Source: an uncultured bacterium (GTDB lineage: Bacteria; Patescibacteriota; Minisyncoccia; Phycocordibacterales; CAIJYI01). From it: a DNA stretch of 42,622 bases. The first letter of the stretch is position 1, and each line of letters opens with the position of its first letter. The notes under the pieces are model-generated. The model had not been told where the DNA came from and ran no database searches. It saw only the letters and a program-made list of their open reading frames with translations. Shown in pieces: positions 1 to 7,397 of the stretch. The stretch covers positions 1-42,622 of the forward strand of contig CAIJYI010000010.1 of assembly GCA_903824855.1 (NCBI GenBank), written 5' to 3'. Made by a program: the position numbers and the translations under genes.

Positions 1-11
1 CAAAAATCCAT

Positions 12-85
12 TAGGGGATCGTCTAACGGTAGGACAGCAGCCTTTGAAGCTGTTAATCTAGGTTCGATTCCTAGTCCCCTAGCCA
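12..85 (+). tRNA. tRNA-Gln (anticodon TTG)
   Basis: A full cloverleaf can be drawn by hand. The acceptor stem is 12-18 with 75-81, the anticodon stem 37-41 with 49-53, and the T stem 58-62 with 70-74 around a TTCGATT loop. The anticodon loop 42-48 reads CTTTGAA, so the anticodon is TTG and the tRNA reads CAA. The discriminator is G82 and an encoded CCA follows at 83-85. The first acceptor base is T, as in many bacterial Gln tRNAs. The CCA end runs directly into a terminator, and the acceptor strand itself pairs with downstream sequence (see findings). Confidence 0.95.
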
Positions 86-135
86 TAAAAAAAACTCACC
101 TGTTTATTTCAGGTGAGTTTTTTTATGGCTAGGGG
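76..135. repeat. Long palindrome covering tRNA 3' end and terminator
   Basis: Positions 76-102 and 110-135 are reverse complements except for one extra A/T, giving about 26 base pairs around a 7-base loop. The left arm contains the acceptor 3' strand and CCA of tRNA-Gln. The right arm therefore carries an inverted copy of the tRNA end, which continues in broken form to 173. Confidence 0.85.
88..126 (+). terminator. Rho-independent terminator of tRNA-Gln
   Basis: A stem of ACTCACCTG and CAGGTGAGT encloses a TTTATTT loop, with an A run before it and a T run after it. The same stem could work from the other strand. The pairing continues outward through the CCA tail into the tRNA acceptor strand. 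Confidence 0.9.
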
Positions 136-137
136 AA

Positions 138-173
138 GCGAGTGAACTTCTTCACTCGCGTCTAGGAATCGAA
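138..173. repeat. 9-bp hairpin and inverted T-arm copy of tRNA-Gln
   Basis: GCGAGTGAA (138-146) pairs perfectly with TTCACTCGC (151-159) around CTTC. The twelve bases 162-173 are the exact reverse complement of the tRNA T-arm 63-74. Together with the right palindrome arm (125-135), this looks like an inverted 3' part of the tRNA split by the hairpin. Confidence 0.7.
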
Positions 174-185
174 GCCTTTTTCATT

Positions 186-591
186 ATTTATGAACGGGGA
201 AGGACGCCCCGAGAATAAATTGAAAAACGGATACTGTCCTCGTAGAGGAAGATACTCCCAGTATCCTAGCAATATAAAATTCGTTCACATTTATTGTGGA
301 CGAATTTTTTTGCGCTGGGTACTGTTAGGTTGTTATTGTGCGGCACCGCTTCTAAAAGGCGGTTTATTGCCAAAAACTAGCTATTTTTCCGTTTTATGTT
401 CTATTTTTTCTTATCCCCATATATTTTGGCTCTAATTTTGTTTATTCGGTAAAATGGGGGTATTGAGTCTGAAGTTTTAATAATTGCCGAAAAATCAAAA
501 TTGTTTGTTAAATTGCTTGGCGGGAAACCCCAGTCTTTAAATCAGTTTTGTTTTAGGCCTTTCGATTGGTTCTATTTCTGTTTATTTTAAC
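186..591. other. Non-coding stretch with folded elements
   Basis: I find no credible gene here. The stretch holds a possible structured segment (about 195-270) with a GGGG/CCCC pairing at 196-212 and two alternative partners for AGTATC (260-265), a strong terminator at 276-311, and a 7-bp hairpin at 345-363. The remainder up to the ATG at 592 is AT-rich with no motif I recognise. Confidence 0.5.
276..311 (+). terminator. Rho-independent terminator without an obvious gene
   Basis: A 14-bp stem (276-289 with 295-308, one G-T pair) and a 5-base loop end in a T run. No coding region precedes it, so it may close a short RNA that starts after the tRNA terminator. Confidence 0.75.
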
Positions 592-774
592 ATGAGTAAG
601 AAAATCCAAAAGTCAAAAGGCGATAAATCACCAAATATTACCAGTGAAGTAAATCCTGTATTGGAAAAAGTTTGCAAAAGTTGTAATGGAAAAATGATTG
701 AGAGGAGGGGTAATCGAGGTTTATTTTATGGTTGTTCTAATTATCCTAAATGCCACTATACTGAACCTAAATAG
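592..774 (+). CDS. Stand-alone topoisomerase-type zinc-ribbon protein (60 aa)
   Basis: This small protein is a single C4 zinc ribbon of the kind found at the C-terminus of bacterial topoisomerase I, where it binds single-stranded DNA. The ligands are Cys28, Cys31, Cys48 and Cys54 in the order CKSC, then GCSNYPKC. The first 25 residues are a basic, probably disordered tail. The core resembles the third ribbon of TopA in this same window (MMERRGRFGLFYSCTNYPDC against MIERRGNRGLFYGCSNYPKC), so it may be a spun-off duplicate. It stands alone, followed by its own terminator at 826-857. A nucleic-acid binding role is inferred; the partner is unknown. Confidence 0.8.
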   Translation: MSKKIQKSKGDKSPNITSEVNPVLEKVCKSCNGKMIERRGNRGLFYGCSNYPKCHYTEPK

Positions 775-825
775 TAGTTTCTGTATTGATTGTAAATTTA
801 TTCTCGCTTCATACGTTTTGGCAAT

Positions 826-857
826 AAAAACACCGGCAATAATATGCGGGTGTTTTT
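826..857 (+). terminator. Terminator after the zinc-ribbon gene
   Basis: AAAAACACC pairs with GGTGTTTTT around a loop of about a dozen bases, ending in a T run. It separates the zinc-ribbon gene from the EF-G promoter. Confidence 0.75.
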
Positions 858-927
858 ATATGGCCGGGTGCTATAAGAAACCCGCCCGCCCTATGTCTAT
901 TGTCTGTGTTTTTTCTTTTGTTATTTG

Positions 928-936
928 TGGTATAAT
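928..936 (+). promoter_or_regulatory. Extended -10 promoter of EF-G gene
   Basis: TGG followed by a perfect TATAAT (931-936). There is no good -35 box 17 bases upstream, which fits an extended -10 promoter. A start near 943 leaves a leader of about 57 bases before the ATG at 1000. Confidence 0.7.
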
Positions 937-999
937 TACTTCCTATTTATAATAATTAAAAAGGGGGTTTTTATTGATTATTCTCATAATAATAAATTT

Positions 1000-3189
1000 A
1001 TGGAACAACAGAAGATTTCTACGGAACGTAAGGAAAATTCGTTGGAGCGCGATTATCCTCTCGAAAAAGTGAGAAATATCGGCATTATTGCCCACATTGA
1101 TGCCGGTAAGACTACCGTGTCTGAACGTGTGCTCTATTATACGGGGGAAACTCATAAAATCGGGGAAGTTCATGAGGGAGAAGCGGTGATGGATTGGATG
1201 GATCAGGAACAGGAACGCGGTATTACCATTACTTCTGCTGCGACCACTTGTTTTTGGACACCGACCTATGAAAAGGGAGATAAGACAAAAACGAATCGCA
1301 TTAATCTTATCGACACTCCCGGGCATATTGATTTCACCATTGAGGTGAAGCGTTCACTTCGGGTACTCGATGGTGCTGTCGTTGTTTTTGACGGAGTTGC
1401 CGGTGTTGAGCCACAATCTGAAACCAACTGGCGTTATGCCGATGAAGGAAAAGTACCGCGCATTTGTCTCATTAATAAATTGGATAGAATGGGTGCTTCT
1501 TACGAGCGTTCCTTCCAAAGTATTCAAGAACGTCTCACAAAAAACTCGGTGCGCATGCAGTTGCCGATTGGACAAGAATCAAAGTTCTCGGGGGTTGTTG
1601 ATTTGCTTGAAATGAAAGCATATCTTTTTGGAGGAGAAAAAGGAGAAAATCTTACGGAAATTCCCATTCCTGATGACATGGTTTCTGACGCAGAAAAATA
1701 TCATGAAGAATTGATTGCTAAAATAGTTGATGAAGATGAAGAGCTTTCTTCCGATTATATTGAAGGAAAAATTCCTTCCCTTGATGTGTTAAAAAAGACG
1801 CTTCGCGGTGCCGTTATTTCGAATAAAATTGTTCCGGTGTATGCAGGGTCGGCTTTGAAAAATAAAGGTATTCAACAAGTGATTGATGGAGTTGTCGATT
1901 ATTTGCCGAGTCCTCTTGATATTCCGTCGCCAACGGGGATTGATCCGATTACGAATAACGAAACCGTTCGTAAAGTTGCCGATGATGCTCCGATGTCCGC
2001 TCTTGCTTTTAAAGTCGTCAACGATCCGCAGGCAGGGCAACTCGTTTATGTTCGAGTCTATTCCGGAAAATTGGAAACGGGTACGGTCGTATATAATGCT
2101 TCAAAAAAGAAACGAGAAAGAATCGGGCGAATATTGCGAATGCATGCCGATAAAAGAGAAGAGGTTAAAACCGTTTATGCAGGAGAAATAGCCGCTCTTA
2201 TCGGGCTGAAAACCGCTTCTACTTCCGATACTTTGTGTGACGAAAAAAATCCGATTATTTTTGAGAAAATTGTGGTACCGGAACCGGTCATTTCGATGAG
2301 TATTGAGGCAAAAACAAAAGCAGACCAGGAGAAAATGAATTTGGCGATTTCCAAACTTTCCGAAGAAGACCCGACCTTTCGCGTGTCTATTGATCCTGAA
2401 ACTTCCGAAACTATTATTGCCGGAATGGGAGAACTTCATCTTGAGATTATGTTGGAAAGAATGAAACGAGAATTTGGAGTTGAGGTAAATTATGGAAAAC
2501 CACAGGTTTCTTATCGCGAGACAATTCTTGGAGAAGGGGAAGCTGAAGGAAAATTTATCCGACAGTCCGGTGGCAAAGGACAGTACGGCCATGTAAACAT
2601 TCGAGTTAAACCGCTTGATAAATCAATCAAACGTGAAGATTTGCCTAAGAACACAAGGCGTAACAAAACAAATACTTTTGAATTTATTGATAACATTAAA
2701 GGCGGTGTCATTCCGGATACATATATTCCTTCCGTTGAAAAAGGTGTGAGAGAAGCGCTGAATAGGGGAACCGTTGCAGGTTTTCCTGTGATAGATGTTT
2801 CCGTCGAATTGTATGACGGTTCTTATCATGAAAAAGATTCTTCTGATATTGCGTTTAAAATCGCCGGCTCTATGGCTTTTCATGAAGCGACAAAAAACGC
2901 CGAACCGGTTATTCTCGAACCGATGATGAATGTTGAAGTAGTTGTTCCGGAAAAATTTATCGGTGAAATTTCGGGTGATTTTTCTTCTCGTCGCGGACAG
3001 ATTGAATCGATTGATGATCGGGGAACAGATAAGATTGTAAAGGCGAACGTGCCTCTTTCCGGAATGTTCGGTTATGTAACTTCTCTCCGTTCAATGACCG
3101 AGGGTCGCGCAACATCCACCATGGAATTTTCTCATTACGCTGCGGTGCCAAATAAAGTCGCAACCGATATAATCGAAAAGAGAAAATAA
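1000..3189 (+). CDS. fusA: Elongation factor G
   Basis: EF-G is the GTPase that moves tRNA and mRNA through the ribosome after peptide bond formation and helps recycle ribosomes. The 729-residue protein has the full domain order. G1 is AHIDAGKTT near residue 31, the switch I region contains RGITITSAATT, G3 is DTPGHIDF, G4 is NKLDR, and domain IV contains IKGGVIPDTYIPSVEKG. An in-frame TTG at 925 lies inside the promoter, so the ATG at 1000 is the likely start. It lacks a clear Shine-Dalgarno sequence. The gene stands apart from any rpsL/rpsG/tuf cluster, at least in this window. Length and motifs are ordinary for the family. Confidence 0.97.
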   Translation: MEQQKISTERKENSLERDYPLEKVRNIGIIAHIDAGKTTVSERVLYYTGETHKIGEVHEGEAVMDWMDQEQERGITITSAATTCFWTPTYEKGDKTKTNRINLIDTPGHIDFTIEVKRSLRVLDGAVVVFDGVAGVEPQSETNWRYADEGKVPRICLINKLDRMGASYERSFQSIQERLTKNSVRMQLPIGQESKFSGVVDLLEMKAYLFGGEKGENLTEIPIPDDMVSDAEKYHEELIAKIVDEDEELSSDYIEGKIPSLDVLKKTLRGAVISNKIVPVYAGSALKNKGIQQVIDGVVDYLPSPLDIPSPTGIDPITNNETVRKVADDAPMSALAFKVVNDPQAGQLVYVRVYSGKLETGTVVYNASKKKRERIGRILRMHADKREEVKTVYAGEIAALIGLKTASTSDTLCDEKNPIIFEKIVVPEPVISMSIEAKTKADQEKMNLAISKLSEEDPTFRVSIDPETSETIIAGMGELHLEIMLERMKREFGVEVNYGKPQVSYRETILGEGEAEGKFIRQSGGKGQYGHVNIRVKPLDKSIKREDLPKNTRRNKTNTFEFIDNIKGGVIPDTYIPSVEKGVREALNRGTVAGFPVIDVSVELYDGSYHEKDSSDIAFKIAGSMAFHEATKNAEPVILEPMMNVEVVVPEKFIGEISGDFSSRRGQIESIDDRGTDKIVKANVPLSGMFGYVTSLRSMTEGRATSTMEFSHYAAVPNKVATDIIEKRK

Positions 3190-3229
3190 TTTTGGATACT
3201 CGTTAGCCGGGAAACGAAAAAGAGAGAAG

Positions 3230-3258
3230 TTGACAAAAACACATAATTAGTGTATTAT
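3230..3258 (+). promoter_or_regulatory. Near-consensus sigma-70 promoter of lipoprotein gene
   Basis: TTGACA (3230-3235), a 17-base spacer and TATTAT (3253-3258). The predicted transcript starts near 3265 and carries a leader of about 34 bases with the Shine-Dalgarno AGAGGTG at 3289-3295. Confidence 0.85.
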
Positions 3259-3298
3259 TAAGGGTAGATTGTTTCTTAATTTCACTTTAGAGGTGTTC

Positions 3299-3559
3299 AT
3301 GAAAACGTTAAAACGTGTTGGTTTAGTACTGATAATTTTATTAATGATGGTTGCCTGTGTTCCTATGGGCGGATACTATCGTCCTTACAGCGGTGGTGGA
3401 TACGGTGGTTACGGCGGATATAACGGTTACGGTGGCGCTGTCTATTCTTCACCCATTATTGTCAGCCCATATTTTGGTGGCGGTCACTTCGGTGGTTATG
3501 GCGGTCATTTTGGCGGCTTCGGCGGTCATCACGGCGGTTTCGGCGGACACCATAGATAA
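3299..3559 (+). CDS. Small glycine/tyrosine/histidine-rich lipoprotein (86 aa)
   Basis: The N-terminus is a lipoprotein signal: basic MKTLKR, a hydrophobic stretch, and a lipobox ending MVAC, which makes Cys20 the likely lipidated residue. The mature part is low-complexity, first GGY repeats, then a short SSPIIVSPYF segment, then GGHFGG and GGHHGG repeats ending in HHR. The histidine clusters could bind metal, but nothing proves it. The ATG at 3299 is chosen because AGAGGTG lies four bases before it; the longer frame starts upstream of this signal. It has its own promoter and terminator. The well-formed promoter and ribosome site differ from most neighbours, so recent acquisition is possible. 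Confidence 0.75.
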   Translation: MKTLKRVGLVLIILLMMVACVPMGGYYRPYSGGGYGGYGGYNGYGGAVYSSPIIVSPYFGGGHFGGYGGHFGGFGGHHGGFGGHHR

Positions 3560-3570
3560 TACAAATATAA

Positions 3571-3600
3571 AACAGCGAGATTTTTCTCGCTGTTTTTTTT
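3571..3600 (+). terminator. Terminator after lipoprotein gene, probably bidirectional
   Basis: AACAGCGAGA (3571-3580) pairs perfectly with 3585-3594 around TTTT, followed by a T run. The opposite strand also has a T-rich tail and may end the transporter gene that converges from the right. Confidence 0.9.
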
Positions 3601-3629
3601 GTTTCAGATAATTCCTCTGAAGGAACGAA

Positions 3630-5006
3630 TTAAAGAATCGTAGCCAATACGGCAATTCCAATCAAGGTCATCATTATCGTGGTAAACCAGCCACTGGCGG
3701 TGATGAAGCGATGATTTTTATGTTCACCCATGATTTTCCTGTCTGAGCTCAATTTGACGATAAAGAAGAGCACTACGGGGGCAACACAGCCATTGGCGAC
3801 GGCGGAATAGATGAGTCCTTTGATTGGGTCCAGATGGGCATAATTTGCGATGGTGGCGATAATCATCGATATAATGATGATTCCATAAAAGGCATACGCT
3901 TTTTTCAGTTTCAAGTAGAGACCTTGTTTCCAACCGAAGCTTTCTGAAATTGCATAAGCTGATGAACCGGCCATCGTAGGAATAGCAAGGAAACCGGTAC
4001 CGATAATTCCGATAGCGAAGAAGAAGAAGGTGAGATCACCACCAAACGGGCGAATCGCTTCGGCGGCCTGATCAGCTGTTATGATATTCGTAATCCCATT
4101 AGAGAAAAGTGTTCCTGCACAGGCGGCGATGATGAAGAACATAATGAGGTTAGAGAAAAACATTCCTGACCATGTGTCTTTTCTCATATTCTTCAATTCT
4201 GTTTTTGTCACGTTTTGTCTGCGCGATTTGACGGTTGTCTCGCCGATTAAGATTTGCTCCTCTACTTCTTGAGAAGTTTGCCAGAAGAAAAGATACGGAG
4301 AAATAGTTGTACCCAAGATGGCACAGAGTAAGAAAACTTGGTCGCGATTTAATCCGCTTATGTGGGGCATAAACGTACGACTCAAAACTTCACCCCAATT
4401 CAGATGAACGGCGAAGGCGGTAAAGACATAGGATAAAAGCGCCAGCGTTAGGTATTTTAGAATCTTTGAATATTGTGCGTAGGTGGTAAATATTTGAAGA
4501 AGAAGAATAATGAAAGCAATAGCTGAAACGCAGAAAATAAAATTTATTCCCGGAACGAGGAGTTTGACGCTTGCCGCCATGACGCCTAAGTCAGCGGCGA
4601 TATTTAAGGTGTTTGCGAGAAAAAGAAGGGAGGTGACAAAATATAATATTTTCTTTGGGTAGTTGTGGCGAATGTTTGCGGCTAAACCTTGTCCGGTGAC
4701 AATTCCTATACGGGCGCACATTTCCTGAACTATCGCCATGAAAGGGTAGGTGAATAAGGATAACCAAATGAATTGAAATCCATATTGAGCACCGGTTTGA
4801 GAATAGGTCGCAATTCCTGAAGGATCATCATCCGCCGCTCCCGTAATGAGTCCCGGTCCGAGCACATCGAAATATTCTCTCGTTTTTCTGAACGGTTTCT
4901 TGCTGGCAATTTTCTTTTCGTCTTTGATTATCGTTTCAATAGTTTTCTCCAACGCCTTGGCCGGCGCCTCAACTATATCTTTGGCGAAATTATTTGAGTC
5001 AGTCAT
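3630..5006 (-). CDS. NRAMP-fold divalent cation transporter with altered ligands (458 aa)
   Basis: A polytopic membrane protein of the NRAMP/SLC11 fold, with about eleven membrane segments after a 40-residue charged N-terminal extension. In classical NRAMP proteins the Mn/Fe site is built from DPGN in helix 1 and a methionine in helix 6 (typically A-T-V-M-P-H). Here the helix 1 motif is DPSG (residues 61-64, so Asn is replaced by Gly) and the helix 6 motif is TTISPY (Ser236 in place of Met). Both changes argue against transition-metal selectivity and recall the NRAMP-related Mg transporters, though the substrate is not shown by sequence alone. A TATAAT at 5017-5022 lies 10 bases before the ATG. 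Confidence 0.85.
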   Translation of the reverse strand: MTDSNNFAKDIVEAPAKALEKTIETIIKDEKKIASKKPFRKTREYFDVLGPGLITGAADDDPSGIATYSQTGAQYGFQFIWLSLFTYPFMAIVQEMCARIGIVTGQGLAANIRHNYPKKILYFVTSLLFLANTLNIAADLGVMAASVKLLVPGINFIFCVSAIAFIILLLQIFTTYAQYSKILKYLTLALLSYVFTAFAVHLNWGEVLSRTFMPHISGLNRDQVFLLCAILGTTISPYLFFWQTSQEVEEQILIGETTVKSRRQNVTKTELKNMRKDTWSGMFFSNLIMFFIIAACAGTLFSNGITNIITADQAAEAIRPFGGDLTFFFFAIGIIGTGFLAIPTMAGSSAYAISESFGWKQGLYLKLKKAYAFYGIIIISMIIATIANYAHLDPIKGLIYSAVANGCVAPVVLFFIVKLSSDRKIMGEHKNHRFITASGWFTTIMMTLIGIAVLATIL

Positions 5007-5086
5007 TTGTTTTTATATTATAAAACTTTAGGGAAGTTTCTCTTATTTTAACACGAAACAAAATTGTGAACAAAAAATAGGGGATA

Positions 5087-6874
5087 CTATTCGATTTCAT
5101 TTTCAGGATTTTCAGCCTGATCAAAATCTATGAGATAAATTCTCGGTTTTTTAGTGAAGTCGACATTTCCATTTTCATCATGGAAGAATTTCAGACTAAA
5201 ATTGTTGTCATGCGGGTGGCCGTGAATTATGGCATTATCGCGAAGAACGCGTAAAATCATATTTCTGTCTTTTGTTAATTCATCCCTAAAATCTTCCGTC
5301 ATTTGATACCAGTCGTAAAAGGAAAGATCAAGAACTCCGCTATATACATCCGCCATTCCGGAATCGGTCATTTTGAAGGATTGAATCGGTTCGATTGGTA
5401 CGTAATCAAAACCGTTATCTTTCCAGAGTTGATAGTCCTCAAAAAGCCTCTGCCAAACGAGAAATGGATTAATTTCAATTTCTCTCAAGACTGTTTTGTT
5501 TTTCAAATCACCACCGATAAGGGTAAGTTCTGAACCTGTTTTAAGAAAATCTTTTCGTGAAAAATTGTCTTCCGAAATATTTCCTCCTTCATACAATCGG
5601 GACTCAACAACATTATTTCCCAATTGTTTTTTTGCCAGATCAAAAAGTTTCTCTTTTTCATTATCCTGAAGAAGATGAATCATTTTTAGACATCTGCTTT
5701 GTATCGTCGGATGAATGTTTTTCAGTCCGGCTTCGAGAAGTGACGGCCAATATTTCTCGGGAAGAGAATGGATGGTCATCGTGTATATTTTTGCCGATTC
5801 TTCATCGTCGCTCGCGAGACCTTTCTCAAGAATTTGAGAGAGATGCAGATAGAGGGGCGCACGATCTTGATTGTTTGAAATCGAATCGATATTCATCGCA
5901 CAAATTTTATGTATCTCCGCGTTTTCTATTGAGAGCGCTTTTTCAAAAAGTGCGGCGCGTTCATTTTCAGTAGCAAATTCAATGGCGGACACGGTCTTTT
6001 TTTGAACGTCACGGCTTTGATTATCGAGACCAATTTGTATCAAGGAAGCAATTTCATTTCTGGGTGAAGAATGAATCATCTCGGCTGCCATTTCCTGTAA
6101 TTTTTCCGTGCCGTTCATGAGTAAATCTCGAGTGAAGGAAGCCCTTTTTTCAATTGAGGCATATTCAATCATTGAGGCGGAGATTAATCGGTCATTCTCA
6201 TTTTCACTTTTAAGACCTTTTTCAATTATTGAGGATACCTTTTTTGTGAGAATTTCTTCCTCGTTTTTTGATTCTAATGATATATTCCAGATATTTGACG
6301 CACATAATTTTTGGATAGTAAGATTGTTGCTCTCCAGTCCTTTTTGAAGAAGCGGAGGTATCGTATTTCCCGGTACAAACTTAATCAGCCCCGCGAACTC
6401 TTCCGCCAAAGCAATATTTTTGGAGTCCAACTTTTCGGAAATAAGGGAAGACAAATGCGAGTACATAGAGCTTTTTTTCTCTTTCGGGAGATAACCGATT
6501 AACCACGCGCATTTCCATCTCACTTCAGGAAAGTCGCTTTGAAGACCAATCTGTATGAGTTCAGAACGATCTTCAATTTTTACATAACCAATTTTTTCGG
6601 CGCAGTCTAATTGCTCGCGCATATCTTTGCTTTTCAGACCTTCTTTAATGATTTCAGACATCTTACTGATTGGAGCTTCGGCGAGTATGTCTTTTATTGT
6701 TATGGGTATTTCCGTGTGGTAACCCTTCGCCTCATTCTTGAAATTTTCCTTGTCTTTTTGGTATCTCTCAAGAGAATGTTCAGTAATTTCTTCTTGTCCG
6801 GGCAGTCGGTACATTCCCAGCGCTTCCGCCGGAATGATATTTAATTTTTCACTTTCATTTTTATAGTTTTCCAT
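5087..6874 (-). CDS. Helical-repeat protein with kinase-like C-terminal domain (595 aa)
   Basis: I do not recognise a named family. Residues about 60-420 are roughly ten helical repeats of HEAT/ARM character. Each begins with a pattern such as IIKEGLKS, LIQIGLQS, LLQKGLES, IIEKGLKS or ILEKGLAS. The C-terminal 150 residues resemble a phosphotransferase or protein-kinase fold: HGHPHDNN (551-558) at the place of the catalytic loop and IDFDQA (DFD 583-585) at the place of the metal-binding DFG/DFD. The usual catalytic Asp of HGD is His here. The N-terminus carries a GQ-EIT-HS-RYQKDKE segment shared with the paralogue at 24196-25506. It is leaderless by its promoter. Pseudokinase or unusual transferase are both possible. 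Confidence 0.7.
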   Translation of the reverse strand: MENYKNESEKLNIIPAEALGMYRLPGQEEITEHSLERYQKDKENFKNEAKGYHTEIPITIKDILAEAPISKMSEIIKEGLKSKDMREQLDCAEKIGYVKIEDRSELIQIGLQSDFPEVRWKCAWLIGYLPKEKKSSMYSHLSSLISEKLDSKNIALAEEFAGLIKFVPGNTIPPLLQKGLESNNLTIQKLCASNIWNISLESKNEEEILTKKVSSIIEKGLKSENENDRLISASMIEYASIEKRASFTRDLLMNGTEKLQEMAAEMIHSSPRNEIASLIQIGLDNQSRDVQKKTVSAIEFATENERAALFEKALSIENAEIHKICAMNIDSISNNQDRAPLYLHLSQILEKGLASDDEESAKIYTMTIHSLPEKYWPSLLEAGLKNIHPTIQSRCLKMIHLLQDNEKEKLFDLAKKQLGNNVVESRLYEGGNISEDNFSRKDFLKTGSELTLIGGDLKNKTVLREIEINPFLVWQRLFEDYQLWKDNGFDYVPIEPIQSFKMTDSGMADVYSGVLDLSFYDWYQMTEDFRDELTKDRNMILRVLRDNAIIHGHPHDNNFSLKFFHDENGNVDFTKKPRIYLIDFDQAENPENEIE

Positions 6875-6881
6875 AGTTAAC

Positions 6882-6890
6882 AGAATATCA
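6882..6890 (-). promoter_or_regulatory. Extended -10, leaderless start (helical-repeat gene)
   Basis: On the minus strand TGA plus TATTCT (TATTCT at 6882-6887), then seven bases to the ATG at 6874. Confidence 0.55.
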
Positions 6891-6931
6891 TAAAATTACG
6901 GCAAAAAAAATGTTTTATTTATATTTTTATG

Positions 6932-6940
6932 TGATACAAT
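6932..6940 (+). promoter_or_regulatory. Extended -10, leaderless start (Nudix gene)
   Basis: TGA plus TACAAT (6935-6940), then seven bases to the ATG at 6948. It decides the start, because an earlier in-frame ATG at 6939 overlaps the -10 box. Confidence 0.65.
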
Positions 6941-6947
6941 GACGAAT

Positions 6948-7349
6948 ATGAAAATACGAGTAGCAGCAGCGTTTATATTGGACGAACATGGTCACTTCCT
7001 TATCGCACAGAGGTCCAAGGGGATGCTTGCCGGAAAATGGGAATTCCCCGGAGGGAAGTTAGAAGAGGGGGAAACAGACGAAATGGCCATCATTCGCGAA
7101 ATAGAGGAGGAGCTTGGGGTGGTGGTAAAACCGATAAAAACGATTGGTGTTTTTAACCATCAACTTGTTGATTTGGAAATTGAACTCGTTCTTATCAAAT
7201 GCGATTTATTGCCGAACCAAAATATTGTTTCAGACGGAAGCCATTTGCAACACGCATGGATAAGACTTTCAGAATATAACGAATATGATTTTACCGTATT
7301 GGATAAAGAGCTTGTTCAATTTTTGGAGAAAACCGGAGAGATAGAATAA
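6948..7349 (+). CDS. MutT-like Nudix hydrolase (133 aa)
   Basis: Nudix enzymes cleave nucleoside diphosphates linked to another group; MutT-type members remove oxidised dGTP from the nucleotide pool. The Nudix box is complete, GGKLEEGE followed by REIEEELGV, and GKWEFPGG just before it is typical of the MutT/8-oxo-dGTPase subgroup. The length (133) matches MutT. The start at 6948 follows a -10 box at leaderless spacing and gives MKIRVAAAFI, the usual first strand. A strong terminator follows. The exact substrate cannot be read from the sequence. Confidence 0.85.
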   Translation: MKIRVAAAFILDEHGHFLIAQRSKGMLAGKWEFPGGKLEEGETDEMAIIREIEEELGVVVKPIKTIGVFNHQLVDLEIELVLIKCDLLPNQNIVSDGSHLQHAWIRLSEYNEYDFTVLDKELVQFLEKTGEIE

Positions 7350-7366
7350 TTTTTTTTCGACGATAT

Positions 7367-7396
7367 AAAAATTCCCCGATATTTCGGGGAATTTTC
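7367..7396. terminator. Bidirectional terminator between convergent genes
   Basis: An 11-bp perfect stem (7369-7379 with 7384-7394) around TATT, flanked by A and T runs. It sits between the Nudix gene and the PAP2-like gene, which converge. Confidence 0.85.
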
Positions 7397-7397
7397 T

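Noticed and set aside
190-435. Open frame of 81 codons after tRNA-Gln
   Set aside because: It runs through the strong terminator at 276-311, has no ribosome site or family pattern, and its translation is rich in Cys, Tyr and Trp as expected from random AT-rich sequence.
698-952. Open frame of 84 codons overlapping the zinc-ribbon gene
   Set aside because: It overlaps a convincing zinc-ribbon protein in another frame and crosses the terminator at 826-857.
925-999. Extended EF-G start at a TTG codon
   Set aside because: The extra 25 residues begin within the -10 promoter region and do not look like EF-G; the ATG at 1000 fits the family.
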